A DNA stretch of 64,000 bases. Source: Nocardia bhagyanarayanae. GTDB lineage: Bacteria; Actinomycetota; Actinomycetes; Mycobacteriales; Mycobacteriaceae. The notes under the pieces were generated by a model. It worked only from the letters and a program-made list of their open reading frames with translations. It was not told the DNA's origin and searched no databases. The position numbers and the translations under genes were made by a program. Below are positions 43,859-52,900 of the stretch, piece by piece (position 1 is the stretch's first letter; the number at the start of each line of letters is the position of its first letter). The stretch is from contig NZ_VFPG01000002.1 of the NCBI RefSeq assembly GCF_006716565.1, positions 1,116,001-1,180,000 of the forward strand, written 5' to 3'.

Positions 43859-45181
43859 ATGGAACGAACGACGGTCGCGGTCATCGGCGCCGGATTCGCG
43901 GGACTCACCGCGGCCCGCGCCCTGCGCGCACGGGGCATCGACGTCCTCGTCCTGGAAGCGGCCGACCGCGTCGGCGGCCGCGCCGAGACCGAGCGGTCGG
44001 CCGCGGACACACCGGTGGATCTCGGCGGCCAGTGGATCGGCCACGATCACGCCCGAATGACCGCGCTCGCAGGCGAATTCGGCATGACCCTGTTCCCGAT
44101 GTCCAGTGTTGGGAAAGGTCTCGTTCTCGACGGCGGGCGACGCATTCGGATCGGCCCGCTCACCGCGGCGGCGGCCGGATTGGCGCTGCTGCGGCTGGAA
44201 TTGCTGGCACGCGGGGATGCGCGCCGCCGGTGGGACGAGGTGACGGTGTCGAACTGGGTCGGCCGGATTCCCGGGTCGCGAGCGCGCCGTCTGGTCGAGG
44301 TGATCCTGTCCGAAGCGCTGGCTTGCGATCTCGACGGTGTCTCCGTCGCGGCGCTCGCCCTGGGCGTTCGCTCGGCGGGCGGTCTGCGCGTCATGCTCGG
44401 CACCGCGGGCGGTGCGCAGGAATCGCTGCTCTCGGGCGGAGCCGGTGCGCTGGCCGAAGCGCTTGCCACCGAACTGGGCGACGTGGTTCGCCTCGGGCGG
44501 CCGGTCACCGCGATCACGCGATCGGCCGACGGCGTCACCCTCGCAACGCCTTCCGGTTCGGTGCACGCCGCGCGCGCGATCGTCACGGTTCCCCCGCCCG
44601 TGGCGGCCGCGATCCGGCACGACCCGCGACTGCCCGCCCAACGCCGACGCCTCCAGGACAACCTCCGAATGGGCACGATCTACAAGGCGATCGCCGTCTA
44701 CGACAGGCCGTTCTGGCGCGAGCGCGGGCTCAGCGGCGAGATCATCGCCTTGGACGGTCCGGTGCCCGCCTCGTTCGACATCTCACCGCCCACCGGCCCC
44801 GGCCACCTCTGTGTGCTCGTCCCGGGACGGGATGCCAGGGAACTGGATCGGCTCACCCTCGCCGACCGGCGGGACACCGTGCTGTCCGCCTTGGCGGAGC
44901 ATCTCGGTCCGGCCGTGCTGAACCCGCTCAGCTGGCACGAGAAGTCTTGGCACCACGATCCTTTCGTCGGCGGCGGGTACTCGGGGCTTCCGCTTCCCGG
45001 CACCCTCGATACGTTCACCGACGCCGCCGAGCCGACCGGCCCGATTCACTGGGCCGGTACGGAGACCGCACCGCGCTGGACCGGTTACTTCGAAGGCGCG
45101 GTCCTCTCCGGTGAGCGCGCCGCCGACGAGGTCGTGGCGGCGTTGCGCTCGACTTGCCTTGGAGTGCACTCCAAGTCGTAG
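43859..45181 (+). CDS. FAD-dependent amine oxidase
   Basis: A 440-aa flavoprotein of the monoamine-oxidase type that oxidises amines to imines/aldehydes with release of peroxide. The FAD motif is VAVIGAGFAGLTAARALRARGIDVLVLEAADRVGGRAET, then VDLGGQWIG, and near the C-terminus WAGTETAPRWTGYFEGAVLSGERAADEV. GGAG precedes ATG 43859. No signal peptide. The substrate is unknown. It is followed by an F420-type oxidoreductase in the same direction. Confidence 0.88.
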   Translation: MERTTVAVIGAGFAGLTAARALRARGIDVLVLEAADRVGGRAETERSAADTPVDLGGQWIGHDHARMTALAGEFGMTLFPMSSVGKGLVLDGGRRIRIGPLTAAAAGLALLRLELLARGDARRRWDEVTVSNWVGRIPGSRARRLVEVILSEALACDLDGVSVAALALGVRSAGGLRVMLGTAGGAQESLLSGGAGALAEALATELGDVVRLGRPVTAITRSADGVTLATPSGSVHAARAIVTVPPPVAAAIRHDPRLPAQRRRLQDNLRMGTIYKAIAVYDRPFWRERGLSGEIIALDGPVPASFDISPPTGPGHLCVLVPGRDARELDRLTLADRRDTVLSALAEHLGPAVLNPLSWHEKSWHHDPFVGGGYSGLPLPGTLDTFTDAAEPTGPIHWAGTETAPRWTGYFEGAVLSGERAADEVVAALRSTCLGVHSKS

Positions 45182-45223
45182 CGTGGTGGTCCCGGGCTTG
45201 CCGATACACGAGGAGACCACACC

Positions 45224-46099
45224 ATGGAACTCGGCTTTCACATTCCGATCTTCGACATCGACGGTGGACCCACCGCCATCGCGGGTGAACTGGCCAGGGT
45301 CGGCGCCGCGGCCGAAGCATCGGGTGCGACCTGGTTGTCGTTCATGGATCACTATTTCCAGATCGAACCGACCGGCCTTCCCGCGGAAGCGAACATGCTG
45401 GAGGGCTACACCACGCTCGGCTTCCTCGCCGCGCACACTTCGACGATCGAGCTCGGCCTGCTCGTCACCGGCGTGACGTACCGGCATCCTGGTCTGCTCG
45501 CGAAGATCGTCACCACGCTCGACGTCCTGTCGGGCGGGCGGGCGGCGCTCGGTATCGGCGCCGCGTGGTTCGAGCGCGAGCACCGCGGGCTCGGCGTGGC
45601 GTTCCCGTCGGTCGCCGAACGCTTCGAGCGACTCGAAGAGGCCTTGCGCATCTGCGACCAGATGTGGGACCCGCAGAACAACGGGCCGTTCGAGGGCAAG
45701 CATTACCAGTTGGCCGAGACGCTGTGTTCGCCGCAGCCGATCGCCCGCCCCAAGGTGCTGATCGGTGGCAGCGGGGAGCGCAAGACGCTGCGGTTGGTCG
45801 CGCAGTACGGCGACGCGTGCAACCTGTTCGGCACCTCGCCGCAGGACGTCGAACACAAGCTCGACGTCCTGCGCAGGCACTGCGACGATCTCGGCCGCGA
45901 CTACGACCGGATTCGCAAGACGATCATCGCGAACAACCCGCGGCCGACGCCGGACACCCGCGACGAATTCGTCCGCGATATGGCCGATTACGCGAAGCTC
46001 GGCGTGCACACCGTCATCGTCGTTCCGACCACCGGTTCGCCTGCCGCGTGGATCGACGGAATCGCGCCGGTCGTCCCGCAGCTCGCCGAGCTCGGTTGA
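45224..46099 (+). CDS. LLM-class F420-dependent oxidoreductase
   Basis: A 291-aa luciferase-like TIM barrel of the F420-dependent group: ATWLSFMDHYFQIEP, HTSTIELGLLVTGVTYRHPGLLAKIVTTLDVLSGGRAALGIGAAWFEREHRGLGVAFPS and IGGSGERKTLRLVAQYGDACN are hallmark segments. Such enzymes transfer hydride between F420 and small molecules. GAGGAG precedes the ATG. It lies 42 bases after the amine oxidase and before a strong terminator, so the two probably form one transcript. Confidence 0.9.
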   Translation: MELGFHIPIFDIDGGPTAIAGELARVGAAAEASGATWLSFMDHYFQIEPTGLPAEANMLEGYTTLGFLAAHTSTIELGLLVTGVTYRHPGLLAKIVTTLDVLSGGRAALGIGAAWFEREHRGLGVAFPSVAERFERLEEALRICDQMWDPQNNGPFEGKHYQLAETLCSPQPIARPKVLIGGSGERKTLRLVAQYGDACNLFGTSPQDVEHKLDVLRRHCDDLGRDYDRIRKTIIANNPRPTPDTRDEFVRDMADYAKLGVHTVIVVPTTGSPAAWIDGIAPVVPQLAELG

Positions 46100-46132
46100 C
46101 CACCGCTTTCGCTCCGGCCCTCGGGTCTTCGC

Positions 46133-46166
46133 GCTCCCGGCGCATCGTCATCGATGCGCCGGGAGC
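46133..46166. terminator. Perfect 15-bp bidirectional terminator
   Basis: GCTCCCGGCGCATCG and its exact complement flank TCAT. It lies between the convergent oxidoreductase (ends 46099) and VOC (ends 46182) genes. Confidence 0.88.
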
Positions 46167-46181
46167 CCGCTCACCTCGGCA

Positions 46182-46562
46182 TCACGCCGTCGGCGCGGGG
46201 CTGAAGACGCAGAAGAAGTTGCCGGAGGTGTCGAGCAGGTCGGCCGACACCAGTCCGTCCTTGGTGGTGACCGGCGGCGTCACCACCTTGGCTCCCAGCG
46301 CTTCGGCCGCCGCCAAGGTGGCAGCGACGTCCTCGACGACCACCAGGAAGGTGGCGTGATTGGCCGAGGCGTCCGTGGTGTGGGCGATGCCGCCGCTCGG
46401 CGCCTCGCTGCCGGGGTAGTGGATCAGTTCGTAGCCCTGGTCACCGCTCGGGTAGGGGCCGAAGGTCCAGCCGAACAGCTCGCCGTAGAACTTCTTCACC
46501 AGTTCGGGCTTGTCGCTGCCGACCTGGAACCAGGCGACGGTGTTGTAGGCGGGAGTGGTCAT
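46182..46562 (-). CDS. VOC-family glyoxalase-like protein
   Basis: A 126-aa single vicinal-oxygen-chelate protein. NTVAWFQVGSDKPELVKKFYGELFGWTF and ATLAAAEALGAKVVTPPVTTKDGLVSADLLDTSGNFFCVFSP follow the beta-alpha-beta-beta-beta repeats. Metal ligands are partial, so enzymatic activity is unclear; many homologues are resistance or isomerase-like proteins. It lies 95 bases downstream of the WYL-type regulator on the same strand... the regulator gene ends at 46658, so they may be co-transcribed. Confidence 0.8.
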   Translation of the reverse strand: MTTPAYNTVAWFQVGSDKPELVKKFYGELFGWTFGPYPSGDQGYELIHYPGSEAPSGGIAHTTDASANHATFLVVVEDVAATLAAAEALGAKVVTPPVTTKDGLVSADLLDTSGNFFCVFSPAPTA

Positions 46563-46657
46563 TCGATTTCGCTCCGGAATCTCGGGGGTCGTTGTCTTGC
46601 CGGATCACGATCTCCCGCCGCGGCGACAACCCCCTGTCGGTGTTTTCCGAATCGCTT

Positions 46658-47359
46658 CTAGAGGGCGACGATCCGGAGTCTGGCGTCGGGGATGTCCAAC
46701 TCTGGACCGTCGAACGCGCGGTGCGGCGCCGGCTGTTCGGTCGCCGCCGCCGACGCGATCCGATCCAGCCGGAAGCAGCGCGGATTGCCGCGCAACCTGC
46801 ACCACGCCGCGAGGTACCAGCCGTTCGACCCGCTCACCAACGCGAACGGTTCGACGTCGCGTTCGGTGCGCGCGCCGAACCGGTCGAGATAGCCGATCCG
46901 CAGGACTCGCCCCACCTCGATGGCCCGTTCGATCACCGCGGGAATCTCGTTGATCTGTTGCGCGTCGAGCGGATCCATCAAACGGATGCGCCCGGCCAGT
47001 TCGCGCGCGGCGGCCGCGTTGCGTTCCGGAAGCACCGCCAAGATCTTGCGCAGCGCACTGTGACCCGCCTGTTCGAACGGGCCGCCGCGATGCCGCGCCA
47101 GCGCGACCGCCAGCGCGACGGTCTCCGCGGGCGTGAAGTTCAACGGCGGCAAGGACATGCTCTTCTCCAGCGCGTACCCACCGCGCCTGCCCACGTCGGC
47201 GTAGATCGGGATACCGGCTTGCTGCAGCGCGGCGATGTCGCGTTCGATCGTCCGGACGCTCACCTCGTACCGCTGCGCCAGCTCCCGCGCGGTGCGCAGC
47301 CGCGGGGAGATCGCCCGCAACTCCTCGACTATCGCGTACAGCCGATCCGTCCGGTTCAC
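46658..47359 (-). CDS. HTH/WYL-domain transcriptional regulator
   Basis: A 233-aa regulator. The N-terminal HTH_11 domain (RTARELAQRYEVSVRTIERDIAALQQAGIPIYADVGRRGGYAL) is followed by a WYL ligand-sensing domain (VLRIGYLDRFGARTERDVEPFALVSGSNGWYLAAWCRLRGNPRCFRLDRI). WYL proteins bind nucleic-acid or small-molecule ligands. GTG 47359 follows GGTGGCGG. It is upstream of the VOC gene, which is a likely target. Confidence 0.88.
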   Translation of the reverse strand: MNRTDRLYAIVEELRAISPRLRTARELAQRYEVSVRTIERDIAALQQAGIPIYADVGRRGGYALEKSMSLPPLNFTPAETVALAVALARHRGGPFEQAGHSALRKILAVLPERNAAAARELAGRIRLMDPLDAQQINEIPAVIERAIEVGRVLRIGYLDRFGARTERDVEPFALVSGSNGWYLAAWCRLRGNPRCFRLDRIASAAATEQPAPHRAFDGPELDIPDARLRIVAL

Positions 47360-47435
47360 GCCGCCACCGTAGCGCCGCCCACCGACAATTCCCCGAGCCG
47401 GAATTCCCACTTGGAGGTACGAATTCGACAGGTGG

Positions 47436-48230
47436 TCAGTCCCAGGTCGCCGTGTCGGGATCGACGCCGTTGGCGCGCGCGTTGGCGTCGATGATGTCGC
47501 GCAACCAGGCGCTCAGGCCGGTCTCGATGCCGTCGTAGAAGGCCGCGAACCCCGGGTCGGTGGCGTAGGTACGCCCCAGGCAGACGTGCATCGAGTGGGT
47601 GCAGTCGAAGTACGCGCCGAGCGAGGCGAGGTGCCGCTCGGCCAGCGCGTTGGCCCGATCGCTTCCTGGAACAACCCCGGCGCGATGTGCCGCGGCCAGT
47701 TCCGCGTGCAGCGCGTCGACGCTCTCGGCGATCTGTCGCCAGTGCTCGGCGGTCCGGCCCGCGGCGCGTTCGGCGTACTGCGCCCATTGTGCGGTGTCAC
47801 CCCAGCGTTCGCGTGCTTCCTCGGCCCAGGACGGTTGCCAGTGCTGTCCGAAGATCGCCACCTGCTCCTCGGCGGACAGCAGAATGCCGGACTCCCTCGC
47901 CTCGATCACGCGATCGAGCGCGTCGCCCATCCGGCGCAGGTGGGCGACGCGCTCGCGCAACTGATCGCGCTGTTTGCGCAGCGATGCGAGCGCGTCGGCC
48001 GCCTGCGCGTCCAGCAGCGCCGCGATGTCGCCGAGCGGCACGCCGAGCTCGCGGTAGACCAGCACCCGGTGGATGCGAGCGAGATCGGCGGCCGTATAGC
48101 GCCGATAGCCCGCGTCGGTGCGCTCGGACGGGTGGACGAGCCCGATCGAATCCCAATGGTGCAGCGCCCGGATCGTGACGCCCACCAGCGACGCGACCGC
48201 GCCGACGGTCAGTCCGCCGCCGTCGTCCAT
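47436..48230 (-). CDS. MerR-family regulator with TipAS effector domain
   Basis: A 264-aa regulator. The N-terminal MerR HTH is TVGAVASLVGVTIRALHHWDSIGLVHPSERTDAGYRRYTAADLARIHRVLVYRELGVPLGDI, followed by a coiled-coil (LRKQRDQLRERVAHLRRMGDALDRVIEA) and a TipAS-type C-terminal domain (WGDTAQWAQYAERA...YFDCTHSMHVCLGRTYATDPGFAAFYDG). TipAS domains capture thiopeptides and other drugs. ATG 48230 or GTG 48245 may start it. It follows the VOC gene by about 30-45 bases. Confidence 0.9.
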   Translation of the reverse strand: MDDGGGLTVGAVASLVGVTIRALHHWDSIGLVHPSERTDAGYRRYTAADLARIHRVLVYRELGVPLGDIAALLDAQAADALASLRKQRDQLRERVAHLRRMGDALDRVIEARESGILLSAEEQVAIFGQHWQPSWAEEARERWGDTAQWAQYAERAAGRTAEHWRQIAESVDALHAELAAAHRAGVVPGSDRANALAERHLASLGAYFDCTHSMHVCLGRTYATDPGFAAFYDGIETGLSAWLRDIIDANARANGVDPDTATWD

Positions 48231-48273
48231 GGCTCGATTCGTCACGCCGATCAGTCTGGCAGTCCTGTTTCGG

Positions 48274-48780
48274 TCACTCTTCGGGCGGTTCGATACCGAG
48301 GGCTCGTAGCTGCTCGGCCTCCGGGCTGTTCGGATCGTAGGGTCGCGCGGCCGTCATGATCACCCTGGTGTTCTCCGGTGTGCGGATCTCGAGTTCCACC
48401 GAGTTCCACGGCATCCGTCGTGGTCCGGTCGTGCAGCCGGGCAGCAGTTCGGTGCACGCGGCCTCGATCTCGTCGAGCTGGCTCAGCACACAGGAGAAGC
48501 TCACCGTCGACGCGGGCGCCTCGGCGGGCCGCTCGCCTTCCACGAGCAACACGTCCTGGAACGCCCAGCGGCGCAGGTGGGTGAGCCGGCCGGGGATCGA
48601 GAACAGGTCGAAGAATCCGAGGCCGCGGGTCCAGAAGTCGACCGACGCGGCCAGATCGGGCGTCGGCGCCGTGACGAACATCGGCATTCCGTACAGGCCG
48701 TGGAAGAGTTCCGGGGGCGTTGCGTCCAGAGCGGGCACGGGAACGGGGCTGATGTCGAAGGCTGGGAATGTCTCGGTCAT
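48274..48780 (-). CDS. VOC-family protein co-transcribed with MerR/TipAS regulator
   Basis: A 168-aa VOC-fold protein (LYGMPMFVTAPTPDLAASVDFWTRGLGFFDLFSIPG...). It resembles drug-binding bleomycin-resistance-type VOC proteins more than metabolic enzymes, which fits a partner for a TipAS drug sensor. ATG 48780 is chosen because the MerR-type promoter upstream places transcription start at or next to it, giving a leaderless message. The C-terminal ~25 residues form a polar tail. Confidence 0.78.
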   Translation of the reverse strand: MTETFPAFDISPVPVPALDATPPELFHGLYGMPMFVTAPTPDLAASVDFWTRGLGFFDLFSIPGRLTHLRRWAFQDVLLVEGERPAEAPASTVSFSCVLSQLDEIEAACTELLPGCTTGPRRMPWNSVELEIRTPENTRVIMTAARPYDPNSPEAEQLRALGIEPPEE

Positions 48781-48786
48781 GACGTC

Positions 48787-48817
48787 ATCGTCGAGCCTCA
48801 CGCGACGTGAGGGTCAA
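48787..48817 (-). promoter_or_regulatory. MerR-type promoter with 19-bp spacer
   Basis: On the minus strand TTGACC (48817-48812) is followed by a 19-bp spacer and GACGAT (48792-48787). The spacer contains the palindrome CCTCACG-TCG-CGTGAGG (48796-48812). An overlong spacer with the operator inside it is the hallmark of MerR-activated promoters, where the regulator untwists DNA when the effector binds. Confidence 0.72.
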
Positions 48818-48870
48818 GTCGAGCGCCGTCGTGCCTCGGAGACCACCGAGGCACGACGGGACGGTGTCCG

Positions 48871-50499
48871 CTAGGCGATCGTGACGGTTTCCAGATCGAG
48901 GTCGCGGAAGGGCGTGACGGTCACATTCCGCAGCCGTTCCGACCAGCCGGTCTGCACGCCGGGGACCACCAGCGGGATCGCGGGCATGTCCTGCAGGACC
49001 AGGCGTTCGGCCTGCTGGTAGAGACTCCAGGACTCCTGCTCGTTCGCCGTGGCGTCGGCGCGGGCGAGCAGCGCGTCGACCTGCGGGTTGCTGTAGCGGC
49101 CGGTGTTGGACGAACCGCCGGTGCGGTAGAGCGGGTTCAGGAAGTTCTCGATCGAGGGGTAGTCGGCCACCCAGCCGGTGCGGTAGATCGTCCGCATCTG
49201 GTGGGCGTTGATCTGGCGACGGAACTCGCCGAGCGTCGAGACGGGCTGGAACCGGCATTCGCGGCCGAGCGCCGCGGTGATCGACGAGCACACCGCCGTC
49301 AGCCACTTCTCGTTGGCCGAATCGACGTTGGACGCGATCTCGATCGGGCCCTGGAATCCGGTGCTGTCGAACAGTTCTCGCGCCTGCTGCGGTCGATGCT
49401 CGCACAGTGCCCCGCACTGGCCCTCGGTCGCGCCGCGCACGGTGGACGGCACCAGTCCCGGGGCCGGAATGCGATCACCGGTGAACACCGTGTCGATGAC
49501 GTGCTGGCGATCGATCGACATCGAAATCGCCTGGCGCACCCGTGGATCGGCGAAGCGCGGATCGTAGAGCGGGAACGTGATCGACTGCAGGCCCGTTCCG
49601 GCCCGGGTGAAGTGACGGCCCGCGAGATCCTGCTTGTAGCGTCCGCCGACGAGCGCGTCGCCGGGCAGGACCTCGAGGAAGTCGAGACGATTGGCGACGA
49701 CGTCGGCGTAGGCCGCCTCCAGCGTCTTGTTGAAGCGGAACTCCGCGCGTTCGATGGCCGGCTTGTGCTGGCCGGCGTAGTCGTCGTCGCGCTGGATCGT
49801 CAGGCTGGAACCCGTTGCGTGCGAGACGAACTCGAACGGGCCGTTGCCGATCGGATGCGCCAGGTAGCCCGCCCGATCGGTGAAGAACTGCTTCGGCAGC
49901 GGCGCGTAGGCGAGGTAGCCGAGGCGGTTGACGAAGCTCGGCAGCGGCGCGGCGAGGGTGATCGTGAACCTGTGGTCGTCGAGGACACGCAAGCCGCTCA
50001 TCGTGCGCGCCGCGGGACTACCGGAATTCGCGACGGGCGTGCCGCTCGGGTCGGGCGCGTTCACCGCGTCGAAACCCTCGATCACAGAAAGGAATCCGGC
50101 TCCCTGCTGCTGATTGGGCGCGTACGCGGTGTAGTTCCACGCGTCGACGAAGCTGTGCGCGGTCACCGGCGTGCCGTCGTGGAAGGTCCACCCGTGCTTC
50201 AGCGTGACGGTGAAGACCCGGGAGTCGGTGGTCTCGATGGATTCGGCGACGGCGTTGCGCGGCGCCGCGGTGCGCGGGTCGTAGTCGACCAGACCCTTGA
50301 ACAGGGTGCGAAGGATTTTCGACCCACCGGCGTCGGTGGTGTCGCCGGGCACCAACGGGTTCTCCGGCTCGGTCGTGTTGAGGGTGAGCAGACTGGCCGC
50401 TGGGTCGGGAGAAGTCGTGTCCGCGCCGCCGCAACCCACCGCACCGAGGGCCGTGATACAGGCGGTGAGAACGCATAGCGCGAGTCGAGATTTTCGCAT
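48871..50499 (-). CDS. Oligopeptide-type ABC substrate-binding lipoprotein (orphan)
   Basis: A 542-aa extracytoplasmic binding protein of the SBP_bac_5 family. The lipobox is LGAVGC (Cys at about residue 23). Family segments are KHGWTFHDGTPVTAHSFVDAWNYTA, PIGNGPFEFVSHATG and DPRVRQAISMSIDRQHVIDTVFTGDRIPAPGLVP. AGGAAAGG precedes ATG 50499. No permease or ATPase genes are adjacent, so it must use a transporter encoded elsewhere or act as a stand-alone peptide receptor. Confidence 0.9.
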   Translation of the reverse strand: MRKSRLALCVLTACITALGAVGCGGADTTSPDPAASLLTLNTTEPENPLVPGDTTDAGGSKILRTLFKGLVDYDPRTAAPRNAVAESIETTDSRVFTVTLKHGWTFHDGTPVTAHSFVDAWNYTAYAPNQQQGAGFLSVIEGFDAVNAPDPSGTPVANSGSPAARTMSGLRVLDDHRFTITLAAPLPSFVNRLGYLAYAPLPKQFFTDRAGYLAHPIGNGPFEFVSHATGSSLTIQRDDDYAGQHKPAIERAEFRFNKTLEAAYADVVANRLDFLEVLPGDALVGGRYKQDLAGRHFTRAGTGLQSITFPLYDPRFADPRVRQAISMSIDRQHVIDTVFTGDRIPAPGLVPSTVRGATEGQCGALCEHRPQQARELFDSTGFQGPIEIASNVDSANEKWLTAVCSSITAALGRECRFQPVSTLGEFRRQINAHQMRTIYRTGWVADYPSIENFLNPLYRTGGSSNTGRYSNPQVDALLARADATANEQESWSLYQQAERLVLQDMPAIPLVVPGVQTGWSERLRNVTVTPFRDLDLETVTIA

Positions 50500-50639
50500 C
50501 GGGTACTGCCTTTCCTGCGTGATGCCGGGCGCGTCCGGCCACGACGAGGATGTGGCCGGATGTCCCCGGATCAGTGCAGCAGTGCCGTGCGTTGACCGTA
50601 ATACGTTGGACCCCAGGACAATCAAAACCGGTCAATTGA

Positions 50640-51188
50640 TCAGGACTGCGTCGCGGTGAAGCCGATCCACATCGCGGTCCACCAACACCCTTGCGAGACA
50701 AGAGCGGTCACGATGCCGCGTAGCACGAGCGGGAAGCCGAGGTGTGGTCCCGCCGCGGCCATCCGCCGTTCGAGCGCCATCGCCTGTACTCCGTTGGCCA
50801 TCAGAACCGCGACCAGCGCCAGCTTCACGCGCGTGGCGAGAACCTCGAATTCTGGTTCGAGCAGCATCCCGCTGCCCACCAACCCCGCGAGCCCGACCCA
50901 GATCGGCAGGTGCAACCGGCCGATGTCGTGCAGCAGTTGTGCCGTCGTCACCCGCCCCGTCAGCCACAGCAGCGCCGCGTAATCACCGACCAACACCGCG
51001 CCGAGCCCGACCACCAGCGCCGCCAAGTGGACGAACAGCGCGACCCGGTGCAGGTCCTCGCTCACATCCAGGCGGCTCGACACCCAGATCGCGACCGCGA
51101 GGAACCCGCCCGCCGAGAGCGCCGCGAGCGCCGGCGCGACCGCGCCGCCCCGAGTTGCCGGTGTCACCTTCGCGACGTCGATGGACAT
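50640..51188 (-). CDS. Small membrane protein of unknown function
   Basis: A 182-aa protein with four to five hydrophobic helices (for example ALAALSAGGFLAVAIWV, VALFVHLAALVVGLGAVLVGDYAALLWL, LHLPIWVGLAGLVGSGMLL). Conserved-looking histidines (LHRVALFVHLAAL, LHDIGRLHLPIW) could bind heme or metal, as in small cytochrome-like membrane proteins. ATG 51188 has a weak purine-rich site. It is divergent from the molybdenum hydroxylase operon and could be functionally linked, but this is not shown. Confidence 0.65.
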   Translation of the reverse strand: MSIDVAKVTPATRGGAVAPALAALSAGGFLAVAIWVSSRLDVSEDLHRVALFVHLAALVVGLGAVLVGDYAALLWLTGRVTTAQLLHDIGRLHLPIWVGLAGLVGSGMLLEPEFEVLATRVKLALVAVLMANGVQAMALERRMAAAGPHLGFPLVLRGIVTALVSQGCWWTAMWIGFTATQS

Positions 51189-51395
51189 GACGCCTCGTCC
51201 TCTCCCTCGGGCAGATCCCATGCGTCTGCCAGTGGAACAGGCGCGCGCGTTGACCTCCGCTCGTTCGGTCAACCGTCCATCAATCGACCCGCCGGTCGAA
51301 GGCGCTCGCGGCCACGGAACGTGCCGGTAGCCATCGGTTCGCCACGGATTCGGCGGCGGAGGATTCGCCCGCTCGGCGCGGGGTACGCGACGAAG

Positions 51396-51911
51396 ATGGA
51401 GAACACTCGGACCGGCATCACCCTCCGCGTGGACGGTGAACAGCGGTCCCTTCGGGTGGACAACCGCACCACGCTGCTCGACGCGCTGCGCGAGCAACTC
51501 GGCGTCACGTCGCCGAAGAAGGGGTGCGATCACGGACAGTGTGGGTCGTGCACCGTGCTGCTGGACGGTCGCCGAGCCACCACCTGCCTCACCTTCGCCG
51601 TCGCGCAGGACGGCGCCGATATCGTCACCGCGGCCGGGTTGAGCGAGGGCGACGAGCTGCACCCGATGCAGGAAGCGTTCCTCGAGCGCGACGGGTTCCA
51701 GTGCGGCTACTGCACGCCGGGACAGGTGTGCTCCGCCGTCGGGATGCTCGACGAAGCGAAGGCCGGTCACCCCAGCCACGTCACCGCCGATCTCACCGCG
51801 GAGCCGGAACTGACCGACGACGAGATCAGGGAGCGGATGAGCGGCAATCTCTGCCGCTGCGCCGCCTATCCGAACATCCTCGCCGCGATCCGGGCGGCGG
51901 CGGCGCCGTGA
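51396..51911 (+). CDS. Molybdenum hydroxylase [2Fe-2S] subunit (PaoA-like)
   Basis: A 171-aa iron-sulfur subunit. The plant-ferredoxin cluster is CDHGQCGSCTVLLDGRRATTC and the second cluster is GFQCGYCTPGQVC with SGNLCRCAAYPNI. No Tat signal is evident, so the complex is probably cytosolic. It passes electrons from the molybdenum subunit to FAD. Its stop overlaps the GTG of the FAD subunit by four bases. Confidence 0.93.
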   Translation: MENTRTGITLRVDGEQRSLRVDNRTTLLDALREQLGVTSPKKGCDHGQCGSCTVLLDGRRATTCLTFAVAQDGADIVTAAGLSEGDELHPMQEAFLERDGFQCGYCTPGQVCSAVGMLDEAKAGHPSHVTADLTAEPELTDDEIRERMSGNLCRCAAYPNILAAIRAAAAP

Positions 51912-52900
51912 TCCCGTTCGAGTACCGCCGCGCCGCCACCACCCAGGACGCGGTGGCGACGGTGTCGGCTCGGCCGGATGCCGCGTACCTGGGCGGCGGG
52001 ACGAACCTCGTCGATCACATGAAACTCGGCGTGATCGGGCCGCGCCTGCTGGTGGACGTCAGCAGGCTCCCGCTCGCGGATGTCGAGGAGACCGCCGAGG
52101 GCGGTCTGCGGATAGGCGCGGCCGTGCGCAACAGCGATCTCGCCGCGCATCCAGTCGTGCGCAGCCGCTATCCCGCGTTGTCCAGGGCGCTGCTCGCCGG
52201 TGCGTCCGGTCAACTGCGCAACTTGGCGACCACGGCGGGAAATCTGTTGCAGCGCACCCGTTGTCCGTACTTTCAGGACGTCACCACGCCGTGCAACAAA
52301 CGGGAACCGGGCACCGGTTGTTCGGCGATCGGCGGATACGTCCGCTACCACGCCATTCTCGGCGCGTCACAGCAGTGCGTCGCGACTCACCCGTCGGATA
52401 TGGCGGTGGCAATGACCATGCTCGACGCCCGCGTGGTGGTGCAGGACGCCGACGGTACGAAACGCATCCCGATCGCGGATTTCTATCGCCTGCCGGGTGA
52501 TCGGCCCGAGCTGGACACCGTGCTGAGTCACGGGCAACTGATCACCGCGGTCGAGCTGCCCGCACCACCTGCCGGTGCGCGCTCGACCTACCGCAAGGTG
52601 CGCGACCGCGCCTCCTACGCCTTCGCGCTCGTCTCGGTCGCCGCCGAACTCGTCCTCGATTCCGGCGAGATCTCCTCCGCGCGAGTCGCTCTCGGCGGCG
52701 TCGCGCACAAGCCATGGCGGGCCAGGCAGGCGGAAGCGGCGCTGGAAGGCGCCGAGGCGAGTGACGAGACCTTCGTCCGGGCGGCGGGGGCCGAACTCGC
52801 GCATGCGCGGCCGCTCGACGGCAACGAGTTCAAAGTCGAACTGGCACAACGGACTCTGGCCGCGACCTTGCGCTCCCTCACCGAAGAGGCACGGCGATGA
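51908..52900 (+). CDS. Molybdenum hydroxylase FAD/[4Fe-4S] subunit (PaoB-like)
   Basis: A 330-aa CO-dehydrogenase-flavoprotein-family subunit. FAD contacts are in YLGGGTNLVDHMKLGV and ATTAGNLLQRTRCP. An inserted loop carries four cysteines (RCPYF, PCNKREPGTGC, QQCVATHPSD), the pattern that binds an additional [4Fe-4S] cluster in PaoB/YagS and 4-hydroxybenzoyl-CoA reductase. This separates it from ordinary xanthine dehydrogenase subunits. Overlaps of four bases occur on both sides. Confidence 0.92.
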   Translation: MIPFEYRRAATTQDAVATVSARPDAAYLGGGTNLVDHMKLGVIGPRLLVDVSRLPLADVEETAEGGLRIGAAVRNSDLAAHPVVRSRYPALSRALLAGASGQLRNLATTAGNLLQRTRCPYFQDVTTPCNKREPGTGCSAIGGYVRYHAILGASQQCVATHPSDMAVAMTMLDARVVVQDADGTKRIPIADFYRLPGDRPELDTVLSHGQLITAVELPAPPAGARSTYRKVRDRASYAFALVSVAAELVLDSGEISSARVALGGVAHKPWRARQAEAALEGAEASDETFVRAAGAELAHARPLDGNEFKVELAQRTLAATLRSLTEEARR

